Source: JALZAQ01 sp038253885 (GTDB lineage: Bacteria > Gemmatimonadota > Gemmatimonadetes > Gemmatimonadales > Gemmatimonadaceae). From it: 30,707 nt of DNA. Within the stretch, counting starts at the first letter, position 1. Each line of letters begins with the position of its first letter. The stretch lies in NCBI GenBank assembly GCA_038253885.1, contig JBBSGP010000035.1:1-30707 (forward strand). Direction: 5' to 3'. Under the pieces are notes generated by a model that made no database searches, was not told the DNA's origin, and was given only the letters and a program-made list of their open reading frames with translations. Positions 15,733-24,363 of this stretch are shown one piece after another. The position numbers were made by a program, and so were the translations under genes.

Positions 15733-17306
15733 TTCGCGAGCCACACCGTACTCCACCACTGGTTTGTCTTCGACGGATGGGGGTCGAAGCCATGGACCCG
15801 GCTCGACATGGCGTAGATGCGGTAGATGCCGGCCAATGGGATCGCGGCCACCTCCTCATCTACGAGGATGTGCATTGCGTCGGCCGCTCTCCGCTGCAGC
15901 GTCTCATGGTCTGGCGCGCTCAGCGCTTGCTCGACGGCGTCGTCGAATCGCGGACCCGCGGCCAGGAACGCCGTGCTCTTGACGCTGGACTTCGAGTACC
16001 AACGGAGAGCGAGCAGGAACGCCGGATTCGCGTCGTTCTGGTTCGGCACCTCGAGGTCCAGATCGAATTCACCGCCGTTGAGGCGGCTCTCGAACGCGGC
16101 CGGGTCCAGGCGCTCGACGCGCATATCGATTCCCACGCGCGCGAGCTGTGCCTGGACGTATTCGGTGACCGCCCGATCGACGCCGGACGGTTGCGCGATC
16201 AGGGTCAGCGTCAGCCGCTCTCCGCCCTTGCTGCGCACGCGCTGATCACCCGCCGCGGTCCAACCGGCGCGGTCCAGCAACCTCGCCGCGCCGGTCGGGT
16301 CGTAGGGAACTCCGGTCACCCGGCTGGCATACTGGCCGAGCACTGTCGGCGGGTTCACCGTGTTCACCATCGCGCCGTACCCGTCGAGGACTTGCTCGAC
16401 CAGCGTCCTGCGGTCGATCGCCATCGCGATCGCCCGACGCAGCATCGGGTCCGCGAGTCGGGCGTGCGCCCCTCTGCCACGGGTCGCGATATAGAGTACG
16501 ATCACCGCGCCAGGGGGTGCGGTCATGATCGTGATTCCGGAAGTGTGCTCGAGACCGGCGACCATGCTGCGCGGCACGTCGAAGATCGCCTCGAGGTCCC
16601 CGGCACGGAGAGCCAGCGCGCGCGTGTTGTCGTCCGGAAGAAAGCGGAAGGTGAGGCGCCGCAGCTTTGCCTTCTCCCCCCAGTAGCTCTCGTTGCGCTC
16701 GACCGTGAGGTGGTCCTGCCGCACATATTCCACGAACCGGAATGGCCCGGTGCAGATGGGGTGGACGGCCGGGTCATTCCCCGGCGCGATGATCGCGTAC
16801 GTCGGGTGGACAAGCTGCTCCAGGAGGCGCGTGTTCGCGCGGCCGGGCCGGATGTCCACCGTGGAATCATCGACGACCTGCGCCGAGTGCTCATCGAGAA
16901 AGCTGTACTGCGTTCTGGTCGCGACCGAGTGGTCGATCGTGTACTTCACGGACGCGGCGTCGAGCACGCGGCCGTCGTGAAATCTCACGCCCTGCCGGAG
17001 AGTGAAGCGGTACGTGCCGTCGCCTCGGTACGCCCACCGTGCCGCCAGCCACGGCTCGACCCGGAAGTCGTGCGTCAGGCGCACCAGCGGCTCGCACACC
17101 CCGGCGTTGAGCGGGTACATGCCGAGCCGGTGCCGGTTGAGCTCGAGGCCGAACTCGTCCTGGCCCGCCGCCACCACGAGCTCTTGTCCTTCGGCAGCCC
17201 GCGTCGCATGCGCCGACCGCGCCGCGGGCTCCCTCCGCTCGCATGTGGCCAGAGCGAGCGGCATCAACCCCGCCAGTGCGAACGAGACCACGCGATGAGG
17301 CGCCAT
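15729..17306 (-). CDS. ABC transporter substrate-binding lipoprotein (family 5), first of the operon
   Basis: Family 5 solute-binding protein of 525 residues. ATG 17306 gives a signal peptide with a lipobox-like LALATC (Thr at -1 is less common but tolerated). The landmarks are CEPLVRLTHDFRVEPWLA, YRFTLRQGVRFHDGRVLDAA, CTGPFRFVEYVRQDHLTVER, LRRAIAMAIDRRTLVEQVL and the ending HPSKTNQWWSTVWLAK. It is the first gene of a coupled four-gene operon (GTGA overlap with OppB). The GNAT gene lies 58 nt upstream on the same strand and may share the transcript. It is paralogous to the fourth gene. Two different binding proteins feeding one permease pair suggest two ligands. Confidence 0.93.
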   Translation of the reverse strand: MAPHRVVSFALAGLMPLALATCERREPAARSAHATRAAEGQELVVAAGQDEFGLELNRHRLGMYPLNAGVCEPLVRLTHDFRVEPWLAARWAYRGDGTYRFTLRQGVRFHDGRVLDAASVKYTIDHSVATRTQYSFLDEHSAQVVDDSTVDIRPGRANTRLLEQLVHPTYAIIAPGNDPAVHPICTGPFRFVEYVRQDHLTVERNESYWGEKAKLRRLTFRFLPDDNTRALALRAGDLEAIFDVPRSMVAGLEHTSGITIMTAPPGAVIVLYIATRGRGAHARLADPMLRRAIAMAIDRRTLVEQVLDGYGAMVNTVNPPTVLGQYASRVTGVPYDPTGAARLLDRAGWTAAGDQRVRSKGGERLTLTLIAQPSGVDRAVTEYVQAQLARVGIDMRVERLDPAAFESRLNGGEFDLDLEVPNQNDANPAFLLALRWYSKSSVKSTAFLAAGPRFDDAVEQALSAPDHETLQRRAADAMHILVDEEVAAIPLAGIYRIYAMSSRVHGFDPHPSKTNQWWSTVWLAK

Positions 17307-17364
17307 GACCCGTGATCGCCTCAACCTCGGATATCGGTCACGAAGCCATTCGGGGTGCTCCCCA

Positions 17365-17895
17365 TCAGCAGCAGTCGTCCGCGCACGCGGAGCGGTCCGC
17401 GTACATGAGCAGTGCCGGTCCGTCAGGCGTCTCGACCACTCGCACCGCCTGGAATCCGGCCTTCTGGTAGCACCGGATGGCGCGCGCATTGCCAGGATGC
17501 GGATCGACCTGCACCCGGGTCACCGTCGGATCCCGCAGGAGCTCCGCCATGAACGCGCGAACCATCGCCGTCCCCAGGCCTCGACCGAGCGCGTCCGGGT
17601 CAGCCAGGAACTGGTCGATGCCTCTCACTCCAGGATCGTTCTCCTCGAGCCACCAGCCCGCGACATGCCAATGCGCGGGTGAGTAGGCCTGGATGAAGCC
17701 GATCGGAGCGCCGGCGTCGAGCGCGATGTAGCACCATTGGGGTACCTCGCCCGCGATGCTGGGCGTGTACTCCGCCTCGACGTCGGCGAGGACCGGTGAC
17801 TCCCCCCACCATTCAGCGATGTGTGGCCGTGCGATCCAGGCGCACAACTGCGGGAGATCGCCGCGCGTCAGCGGACGGAAGGCCAGGTCAGACAT
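17365..17895 (-). CDS. GNAT acetyltransferase, AAC(6')-like
   Basis: A 176-residue enzyme resembling the AAC(6')/IucB-like branch of GNAT proteins. The N-terminus is FRPLTRGDLPQLCAWIARPH followed by IAEWWGE. The middle has IGFIQAYSPAHWHVAGWWLE and GIDQFLADPDALGRGLGTAM, which contains the acetyl-CoA loop. The C-terminus has VQVDPHPGNARAIRCYQKAG and VVETPDGPALLMYA. That layout is known from aminoglycoside 6'-acetyltransferases and from related housekeeping enzymes, so drug modification is possible but not shown. The last residues, DRSACADDCC, form an unusual Cys-rich tail with three Cys in seven residues. ATG 17895 has no strong ribosome site. The gene lies between the small lipoprotein gene and the Opp operon, all on the minus strand. 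Confidence 0.9.
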   Translation of the reverse strand: MSDLAFRPLTRGDLPQLCAWIARPHIAEWWGESPVLADVEAEYTPSIAGEVPQWCYIALDAGAPIGFIQAYSPAHWHVAGWWLEENDPGVRGIDQFLADPDALGRGLGTAMVRAFMAELLRDPTVTRVQVDPHPGNARAIRCYQKAGFQAVRVVETPDGPALLMYADRSACADDCC

Positions 17896-18038
17896 TGCGA
17901 CGACAAAGTTATCCAACGGTCTGGCGCTGTGAGTCGTCGCGCCGATCAAAGCGCCACGCTCAGATCCCGACACGGTCTTGCCGAAGTCCCCCTGACGAAG
18001 TTGTATGGCGGTTCCGCTATCGGCCAGCGTCTTCGTCA

Positions 18039-18332
18039 TCATGTGGCGTGGTAGAACCAGATAGTTCCCTCCACTGTCGCGGGCGGATGTCGGCTCCAAC
18101 AACCCGTATCGGCACGGGTCCACCCTACCCTGCCCTCGAGCGTGGATACATTGCGGAGTACGGTCGGGGAGGCATCGCGGGAAGTCAGCACGAGCTCCCG
18201 AGGAGATTCGAATCGCATCCGAATGGCGTCCCGTCGATGCGGTCCGGATGGACGAGCAGGTACATACTTGACGCAGGCCAGCATCGGAAGCAGCGCCAGA
18301 AACAAGCCGACCGGCCTGATGTGGTGTCTCAT
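18039..18332 (-). CDS. Small hypothetical lipoprotein
   Basis: A 97-residue predicted lipoprotein: basic start MRHHIRPVG, hydrophobic core LFLALLPM and lipobox MLAC. The mature part (KYVPARPSGPHRRDAIRMRF, ELVLTSRDASPTVLRNVSTL, EGRVGWTRADT) resembles the small beta-rich proteins often seen in this type of genome that begin with a Cys-x-x-Tyr-Val-Pro sequence. The C-terminus (GCWSRHPPATVEGTIWFYHA) departs from that pattern and may be truncated or frameshifted. ATG 18332 is chosen for the signal peptide; the ATG 30 nt upstream adds an unlikely polar extension. It is divergent from ADOP permease 2, with about 98 nt between the starts. Confidence 0.55.
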   Translation of the reverse strand: MRHHIRPVGLFLALLPMLACVKYVPARPSGPHRRDAIRMRFESPRELVLTSRDASPTVLRNVSTLEGRVGWTRADTGCWSRHPPATVEGTIWFYHAT

Positions 18333-18430
18333 GATATTCGAGAATGGCCTGGCAACAGACATTCAGGATTCCCTCAGCCGACAATCGCGGCGTTCAGATA
18401 TTCGTCCGCAATGTCCCGGGGGTAGATGCC

Positions 18431-20836
18431 ATGTGGCGTGATCTGTTGGACGACCTTCGCTATGCGGTGCGACTCGCCGGCCGCAACCCGCTACTCGCCG
18501 CGACGGTGACCGCGACCATGGTGCTCGGCATCGCCGCCACCACCGCCGTCTTCTCGCTCGTCAACGGGGTGCTGCTGCGGCCGTTCCCCTTCGCGCACTC
18601 GGAGCGCGTGTTGCGGATCGGCGCGGTCGATCGGCAGGGCGAGGTCACGACATCGATGGCGTACCCCGACCTCCAGGACTTCAAGCGAACGGCGCGCAGC
18701 TTCGACGCACTGGCGGGGGTGTCGGCGGATGCGATGACACTCAGCGGTGATGGCGAGCCGGAGCGCATCTCCACGGCCCGGGTCGACGACGCCTTCGCGC
18801 GCGTCTTCTCGCTCCGGCCGCTGCTCGGGCGACTCTTCGCCGCGGACGAGTATCATTACGGCGCGAATAACGTTGTCGTCCTCACGGATCGCTTCTGGAG
18901 GCGCCGCTACAACGGCGACCGGGCCGTCATCGGCCGCGCGATCGTTCTCGATGACCAGCCACACATCGTCATCGGCGTGCTGCCGCCCAGTGAGTTCACC
19001 TATCCCTCCTCGGGCGTGGACCTCTTCGTCCCGCTCGCGCTGCATCCAGCGTCATGGAAGCTGACTCGCGGACCGATGTGGCTCGGCGTCGTCGGCCGAT
19101 TGCGCCCGGGCATGCCGCTCGAGCGCGCTCGCTCGGAATTGCGCGGGATCGCGGCCGGCCTCGCTCAGGCCTATCCGGCCACAAACCAGGGAATCACCGT
19201 GCACGCCGAGCCGCTGCATGACGTCATCGCCGGCGACGTGCACGGCATGCTCGTGCTCCTGGCCGCGGCGGTCGCGGCGGTCCTTCTCATCGCTTGCGCG
19301 AACATCGCGAACCTCCTCCTCGGCCAATCGCACGCCCGGGCGCGCGAGTTCGCCGTTCGTGCCGCCCTCGGCGGGAGTCGGCAGCGCATCCGGCGCCAGC
19401 TCCTGACCGAGAGCCTGCTCTTGTCGCTCCTCGGTGGCGCACTCGGGATCGCGCTCGCGCCCCTGATGTCGCGGGTGCTGATCGGGCTCTATCCCGGTGG
19501 GCTGCCCCGGGCCAATGAAGTGCACCTCGACCTCACGGTGCGCCTCGTCGCCGTGCTCGCGACCGCTGTCGCCGGGCTGCTCGCCGGCCTGCCGATGGCA
19601 CGGCGGGCGGCGTCGCTCGACCTGTCGCGGGACCTGCGCGCAGGCGGTCGAGCCAGCGACGGGCGCACGCATCGCCGCGCCGGCGATGGCCTCGTCATCT
19701 CCCAGATCGCCATCTCGGTCACCCTCCTCTTCGCCGCCGGCCTGCTCATCCAGACCTTCCGCCGCTTGACCCGAACCGATGCGGGATTCGATCCCCGCGG
19801 CGTGCTCACATTTCAGCTGTCCGCATCGATGACGCGCTTCCCGTCTGATACGGACGCGCTTCACTTCTATTCGTCGCTGATCGGGGCGATACGCGCGCTA
19901 CCGGGCGTGCGGTCCGTTGCCACGACGACTCATCTTCCGTTTGGCGCCGGTTTCGCGCAGGACGTCTACGAGCGAGAGGGCAAGGGAGATGAATCGCCGC
20001 ATCTGCCCGTCGCGGCGATCGACTTCGCGAGCGCCGACTACCTGGCGACCATGCGCATTCCGATCGTCCGTGGCCGGGGACTGGAGGCGACGGACGACGA
20101 ACACGCGCCACGCGTTCTCGTCATCGATGAGACGCTCGCGAAGCGCCAATATCCGGGCGAGGATCCGGTCGGACGCACCATCCTGTGGCACCACCGGCGC
20201 TGGCAGATCGTCGGCGTCGCGGGCGCGGTCCACACGACGAACCTGTGGGACGAGCCATATCCGGAGATCTACGCGTCGGCGAGCCAGCTCCAGAGCCGAT
20301 CGCAGTATCTCGTCGTCAAGTCGACCCTGCCGGCGTCGCTCCTCATGCCCGCCGTCCGTCGTGAAGTGGGCCGTCTCAATCCGGCGGGCGCGATCACCGA
20401 CATCACGCCGATGTCCGCTCGCCTCGCGGACGCGCTCGCGCCACAACGCTTCCGCGCCGTGCTCATCGCTGCGCTCGGCGGTCTGGCGCTGGCGCTCTCG
20501 CTGATCGGGATCTACGGCGTCGTCTCATATGCCGTGAGCCGGCAGAGGAAGGAGATCAGCATCCGCATGGCGCTCGGCGAGACCGCGGCACGTGTCCGTC
20601 AGAGGGTCGTGCTCAACGCGCTTCGGCTGGGAGCGCTGGGCACGGTCGCTGGCGTCGTCCTCTCACTCGGAGCCGGCAAGTGGCTGTCGGCATTCCTGGT
20701 CGGCGTGAGCGCTCACGATCCGTGCATGCTGGCCACCGTCGGCGCTACGCTGCTCGCCGTCACACTGGTCGCCGCATACCTGCCGGCGCGGCGTGCGAGC
20801 CTGGGCGATCCCTCGATCGCACTGCGTAGCGACTAG
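18431..20836 (+). CDS. ADOP (MacB/FtsX-type) permease 2
   Basis: An 801-residue orphan permease of the ADOP group. It starts MWRDLLDDLRYAVRLAGRNP, then TM1 (TVTATMVLGIAATTAVFSLV), a MacB-like periplasmic domain with FSLRPLLGRLFAADE and DRFWRRRYNGDRAVIGRAIV, FtsX block one (LLIACANIANLLLGQSHARA; FAVRAALGGSRQRIRRQLLT), a second periplasmic domain with YLATMRIPIVRGRGLEATDD, and FtsX block two (ISIRMALGETAARVRQRVVL) ending SLGDPSIALRSD. ATG 18431 is the first start consistent with the family; earlier in-frame ATGs would add a non-homologous leader. All domains look complete, and no ATPase or PadR regulator gene adjoins it. ADOPs are usually thought to export or extract lipids or antimicrobials, but no substrate is known for these. 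Confidence 0.94.
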   Translation: MWRDLLDDLRYAVRLAGRNPLLAATVTATMVLGIAATTAVFSLVNGVLLRPFPFAHSERVLRIGAVDRQGEVTTSMAYPDLQDFKRTARSFDALAGVSADAMTLSGDGEPERISTARVDDAFARVFSLRPLLGRLFAADEYHYGANNVVVLTDRFWRRRYNGDRAVIGRAIVLDDQPHIVIGVLPPSEFTYPSSGVDLFVPLALHPASWKLTRGPMWLGVVGRLRPGMPLERARSELRGIAAGLAQAYPATNQGITVHAEPLHDVIAGDVHGMLVLLAAAVAAVLLIACANIANLLLGQSHARAREFAVRAALGGSRQRIRRQLLTESLLLSLLGGALGIALAPLMSRVLIGLYPGGLPRANEVHLDLTVRLVAVLATAVAGLLAGLPMARRAASLDLSRDLRAGGRASDGRTHRRAGDGLVISQIAISVTLLFAAGLLIQTFRRLTRTDAGFDPRGVLTFQLSASMTRFPSDTDALHFYSSLIGAIRALPGVRSVATTTHLPFGAGFAQDVYEREGKGDESPHLPVAAIDFASADYLATMRIPIVRGRGLEATDDEHAPRVLVIDETLAKRQYPGEDPVGRTILWHHRRWQIVGVAGAVHTTNLWDEPYPEIYASASQLQSRSQYLVVKSTLPASLLMPAVRREVGRLNPAGAITDITPMSARLADALAPQRFRAVLIAALGGLALALSLIGIYGVVSYAVSRQRKEISIRMALGETAARVRQRVVLNALRLGALGTVAGVVLSLGAGKWLSAFLVGVSAHDPCMLATVGATLLAVTLVAAYLPARRASLGDPSIALRSD

Positions 20837-20897
20837 GCTCGGTGCAGGGCTGTCCGTTTACGGAGCAGGCGGACCGGTTTGTGGTCGGCGACTCACC

Positions 20898-21117
20898 TCA
20901 TCGGTCCCCCGCTCTTGCACGGATTCGCCGCACGATCAGGTCGTCCCACCGTGGTAGATCGGCTCCCGAGACGCCGTGTACGGTCGCGATGTCCTGATAC
21001 GTCCCAGCTGTCCGCCGCCGTCGGCCCGGGTCGACGGGAGGCCGGGGTCGCACAACCGATCATGACCCCGGCCGCAGCGGTCAGTGCGAGGGCGAAGCCG
21101 ATGTGGTCAGGGTACAA
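20898..21117 (-). pseudogene. Frameshifted small lipoprotein
   Basis: A start at 21117 opens a short protein with a hydrophobic segment and lipobox-like GVMIGC, then ATPASRRPGPTAADSWD. Around nt 20995-21000 the plausible coding signal moves to the next frame. There it reads YQDIATVHGVSGADLPRWDD then LIVRRIRARAGDR, with a stop at 20898-20900. In the original frame the sequence turns Arg/Ser-rich and ends at 20893. A one-base shift would join the two halves into a lipoprotein of about 70 residues. No family is recognised. The rest of 20837-21286 shows no other gene or clear signal that I can support. Confidence 0.35.
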
Positions 21118-21286
21118 GCTTGCCTCCTAGAACTCGTGCTTCCGGGCGAGCCGGTCTGAGAACAGCACAAGAAGGCCGGCTACGGCGAGGGAGCACTCTG
21201 TGGGTGATGTCAAGACGCGATCTTCCGGCTACTCTCCTGCGACAGCCCCGCTCATGCGGTCAGGCGACGGCGCCAGCCCACTCGCG

Positions 21287-21805
21287 TTATCCCGTGATCT
21301 TTGCGTCGTTGCCGAATTTCTTCCCGAGATCTCCCAGATACGTGTCGATCGTCGCGTGATGGCCAAACACGAACCGTGACATGAAGCGGAAGATGGGGTT
21401 GTAGACCTTTCCGTCTTCCGTGATACGGAGCGTGGTGCCCGGGGCGGAGGGTAAGAGCTCGTACGTCCACTTGCCCCCGAACGGTAGGCGCTCGTCGGCG
21501 ATGCGCGTGACGAGACGGCGTCCTGGCACCGCTTCGTCCACGACGTAGAGAATGGTGCCGTCGCTGCCCGACTCCCGAAAGCTGCGAGTACCTGTTGGCG
21601 ATGGGACGATCTCGACCGTCTTCATCTTCGACCGCCACTGCGGGAAGTCCTCGACCTTCGTGATCGCCTCGTACACGGTCTCCGGCAATACTGCGTACGT
21701 CGCCTGCCGCGATGCGCGGTGACGCACGGGGAGAAGCCACCCGACGATCACGACCAGCAGCACGAGCGCAACGAGGATTCCCACGACGACGAGAGCGATC
21801 TTCAC
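21287..21805 (-). CDS. Membrane-anchored SRPBCC (START-like) family protein
   Basis: A 172-residue protein from GTG 21805, with AAGGTG at a suitable distance. The N-terminal helix at residues 3-26 (ALVVVGILVALVLLVVIVGW) anchors it. The following domain has the SRPBCC pattern: an N-terminal strand (HRASRQATYAVLPETVYEAI), the motif DFPQWRSKMKTVEI, central strands (LVTRIADERLPFGGKWTYEL; TTLRITEDGKVYNPIFRF) and a long C-terminal helix ending in YLGDLGKKFG. Such domains bind hydrophobic ligands in a deep pocket; the ligand is unknown. It is divergent from the FMN-reductase stub and AraC remnant, separated by an AT-richer stretch containing a perfect 10-bp palindrome. Confidence 0.88.
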   Translation of the reverse strand: MKIALVVVGILVALVLLVVIVGWLLPVRHRASRQATYAVLPETVYEAITKVEDFPQWRSKMKTVEIVPSPTGTRSFRESGSDGTILYVVDEAVPGRRLVTRIADERLPFGGKWTYELLPSAPGTTLRITEDGKVYNPIFRFMSRFVFGHHATIDTYLGDLGKKFGNDAKITG

Positions 21806-21886
21806 GTGTCACCTTGCGGTGAGGGCTTCGCGGGTGCTCTGCTTCCAGCGCATGTCTCGAGTGTAGCTACTTGTTCACTTATAGCG

Positions 21887-21896
21887 TTCAGCTGAA
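21887..21896. promoter_or_regulatory. 10-bp palindrome in divergent intergenic region
   Basis: TTCAGCTGAA is a perfect palindrome in the AT-richer gap between the SRPBCC gene (-) and the AraC remnant (+). On the minus strand CTATAA lies a few bases downstream. A short palindrome in this position could be an operator half of either promoter, but it is short enough to arise by chance. Confidence 0.25.
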
Positions 21897-21943
21897 TCTT
21901 GTCACACGTGCGTGCGGAGGGGGAAGCTCCATCCGGAAGAAGA

Positions 21944-21990
21944 ATGCGAGTTCTGGCGATTTCGGGAAGTCTGAGAGACGGATCTTCGCC
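21944..21990 (+). pseudogene. NADPH-dependent FMN reductase 5' stub
   Basis: An ATG at 21944 preceded by GGAAGA opens with MRVLAISGSLRDGSS. This is the first strand and flavin phosphate-binding loop of the NADPH-dependent FMN reductase family (consensus SGSLRxxSxN). Homology stops after 15 codons and the DNA passes into the region just before the AraC remnant. Like the permease stub at 7686, the start signals remain while the body is gone. The match is short but very typical. Confidence 0.5.
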
Positions 21991-22019
21991 AGCCTTCCTC
22001 CATACACGTATGATTCTTC

Positions 22020-22771
22020 ATGCTGACCGTCAGGGAGAATCGGTACTCGGCCGAACGACAGGCGAGGCACGCGCACGCCGAGACGACCGTTACCATCGTC
22101 CTGGCGGGCCAGTTGCGCGAGGTGGTCGGATCCCGTGAAGAGATCGCGCATCCCCTGAGCATTGTCCTGAAACCCCGCGCCACGGAGCACGCGACCGCAT
22201 TCGGTGACGGGGTCCGGACGCTGCAGATCATCCTCTCGGAAGGTGGCGCCGCGTCACTGGAGAGGTGTGACGATGGGTTTCGCGTGTGGCGATGGCACCA
22301 CGCCGGTCCAGCCGTGCCGGCCTTTCTACGCCTTCTGCGGGCATGCCGCGTCGCCCCCGATGGAGATGCCAGCCGGGACCGCGTAGAGACAGCAGCGTAC
22401 GACGCGCTGGCGGCGTTGAGGTTGGAGTCGGCTGACGCGTACCGCGGAGCGCCACCGCGCTGGCTCTCGGTCGCGAGACAGGCCCTCGATGATTCATCGC
22501 GACCTCCATCGGTGAAGGAACTGGCGCGCGGGGCCGGGGTGCATCCCGTCTATCTCGCCCGTCAGTTCCGCCGGTGGTTCGGCCACTCCATTACCGGCAC
22601 CTCGCCCGCCGTCGCGTACAGCGCGCCGCGGCTTTGATCGCGGGCTCCGATGGTCCACTCTCGCTGGTGTCCTACGAAGCGGGCTTCGCCGACCAGCCGC
22701 ATATGTGTCGCGTCTTCTCCCGCGAAACTGGGCTGACCCCCAGCGCTTATCGCGCGTTCACGCGGTCTTGA
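22020..22771 (+). pseudogene. AraC-family regulator with frameshift in the DNA-binding domain
   Basis: The first frame, from ATG 22020, gives an N-terminal cupin-like sensor (RHAHAETTVTIVLAGQLREV; PLSIVLKPRATEHATAFGDG) and the first helix-turn-helix (SVKELARGAGVHPVYLARQF, then RRWFGHSITG). At about 22596-22598 one base is missing. The protein continues in the next frame as HLARRRVQRAAALIAG, then LSLVSYEAGFADQPHMCRVF and SRETGLTPSAYRAF, which is the second helix-turn-helix, with a stop at 22771. Unshifted translation ends at 22637 without the second HTH, so the product should not bind DNA normally. No ribosome site is visible before 22020. A single deletion in a short C run could be a sequencing error; otherwise the gene is dead. 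It resembles the intact AraC gene at 26710. Confidence 0.8.
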
Positions 22772-22841
22772 GGTTCCAAGCGTTCAAGACCTGCTACCGC
22801 ACGCCGGGCACCTTTCGAGCTCACCCCTGAAAGGCGTGCTG

Positions 22842-24350
22842 ATGTCTCGCTCCTTCGTGCCGGTGCCGATCTGCTGCATCGTCCTTGGTTCGCTCGGCTG
22901 CGCACAGACTCGCGCGGCAGCACCGCGCATCCCGCCATCGCTACTCACCGTCACGATCGATTCCGTCTCGGCGCGCCTCTTCGCGCTCAACGCGTCGCCG
23001 GGCGTCGGTATCGTGGTGGTCCGCGATACGCAGGTCGTCTACGCGAAGGGCTTCGGGTACGCCGACGTCGAGGCCAGACGTCCTTTCACGTCGGAGACCG
23101 AGTTCTATATCGCGTCGACGACGAAGTCGTTCACCGGACTCGCGGTCGCCATGCTGGATCTGCAGGGTGTGATGAAGCTTGACGAGCCGATCAGCCGCTA
23201 TCTGCCGGCGGTCAAGCTTCGGTCGCCACTCAACGCCGACTCGATCACCGTACGGAGTCTGCTGACCCACACGCATGGGATCGGCGGCGGGCCCGTCGCC
23301 ATTCGCCTCGCTTACACCGGTGAATATGAGGGCGACGCTGAGTTGACTCGCTTGCTCGCCGAGCATTCTCCCAACCCGAGTGGGCGCGCGTACTCGTACA
23401 CGAATCTCGGCTACAACATCGTCGGCCTGGCGATGGATGACGTCAACCACGAGTCCTGGAAGGAGACGCTGCGGCGCCTGCTGTTCACGCCGCTGGGGAT
23501 GACGCACACCAGCGCCTACGTGTCGGGTCGTTCACAGGACCGACTGGCGATGCCGTACCTGACGACTCCGGAGGGATTCGCGCGGACGCGCTATGGCAAG
23601 ACCGACGCGAACATGCAATCAGCTGGAGGATTGATCACCACACCATCCGACATGGGGCGGTGGCTCGAGGCGCAGATCAACGATGGCCGCCTGGATGGCA
23701 AGCAGGTGCTCCCCGCCACCGCCGTCGCGGAAACGCACAAGATCCTCGTCCCGGTGACCGGTGGCGCGCGTGGACTGCACAGCCTTGGTTACGGCCTCGG
23801 ATGGCAGATCTCTCTGCTCGGCGACGATACACTCGTGCACCACGGCGGGGGGTTCGCCGGGTTCGCCACGCACATGTCGTTCATGCCGAAACACCGCGTC
23901 GGCGTCGCTGTGATGGCGAACAACAGCGAGCTCGGCGCGCCTCTCGCCGAGCTGATGGCAACGGCGATCTACGACGTGGTGCGAGGCCGACCGGCCATCA
24001 CAGCTGATTCGGTCGCCGCTATCGGACGGCAGCTGGTCCGGATGCGCGGCCAACTCGCAGCGAGCATCGCACAGCGGGCCAAGCGTCCTCAGGATCTACC
24101 GTTCCCACTCGACGCATACACGGGCCGTTTTTACAATCCCGTATTGGGCCATCTCGAGCTGCGCGTGGTGAATGGTAAGCTCGAGGCGCGGATGGGAGCG
24201 GCGTGGAGCGCGATCGAGGTGTACGACAACACCAAGAATCAGCTTCGCGTCGAGCTGTTCGGAAGCGGTGAGGTCATCACTGTGGACGTCAAGGACGGCC
24301 GTGCCGATTCGGTCCTGTTCGAGGGACTGACGTTCTCGCGCGTGCCGTAG
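22842..24350 (+). CDS. Serine hydrolase, class C beta-lactamase-like lipoprotein
   Basis: A 502-residue secreted serine hydrolase. The signal peptide ends in the lipobox LGSLGC (C20), so the enzyme is probably membrane-anchored. The catalytic motifs of the beta-lactamase/penicillin-binding fold are present: SxxK at S92-T-T-K95 (ASTTKSFTG), YxN at Y186-T-N188 (YSYTNLGYN) and a KTG-equivalent HHGGG at 333-337. A separate C-terminal beta-rich domain follows from about residue 420 (YTGRFYNPVLGHLELRVVNG), as in esterase/D-peptidase members. The substrate may be a peptide or ester; true beta-lactamase activity cannot be assumed. ATG 22842 is preferred because AAAGG lies seven nt before it; GTG 22836 is too close to that site. 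It is convergent with the M1-like gene. Confidence 0.94.
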   Translation: MSRSFVPVPICCIVLGSLGCAQTRAAAPRIPPSLLTVTIDSVSARLFALNASPGVGIVVVRDTQVVYAKGFGYADVEARRPFTSETEFYIASTTKSFTGLAVAMLDLQGVMKLDEPISRYLPAVKLRSPLNADSITVRSLLTHTHGIGGGPVAIRLAYTGEYEGDAELTRLLAEHSPNPSGRAYSYTNLGYNIVGLAMDDVNHESWKETLRRLLFTPLGMTHTSAYVSGRSQDRLAMPYLTTPEGFARTRYGKTDANMQSAGGLITTPSDMGRWLEAQINDGRLDGKQVLPATAVAETHKILVPVTGGARGLHSLGYGLGWQISLLGDDTLVHHGGGFAGFATHMSFMPKHRVGVAVMANNSELGAPLAELMATAIYDVVRGRPAITADSVAAIGRQLVRMRGQLAASIAQRAKRPQDLPFPLDAYTGRFYNPVLGHLELRVVNGKLEARMGAAWSAIEVYDNTKNQLRVELFGSGEVITVDVKDGRADSVLFEGLTFSRVP

Positions 24351-24363
24351 CGCGGAACGTCCC

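Noticed and set aside
15777..17315. Long plus-strand reading frame of 512 codons
   Set aside because: Antisense to the first substrate-binding protein; no domain, no signal peptide, composition typical of a reverse frame.
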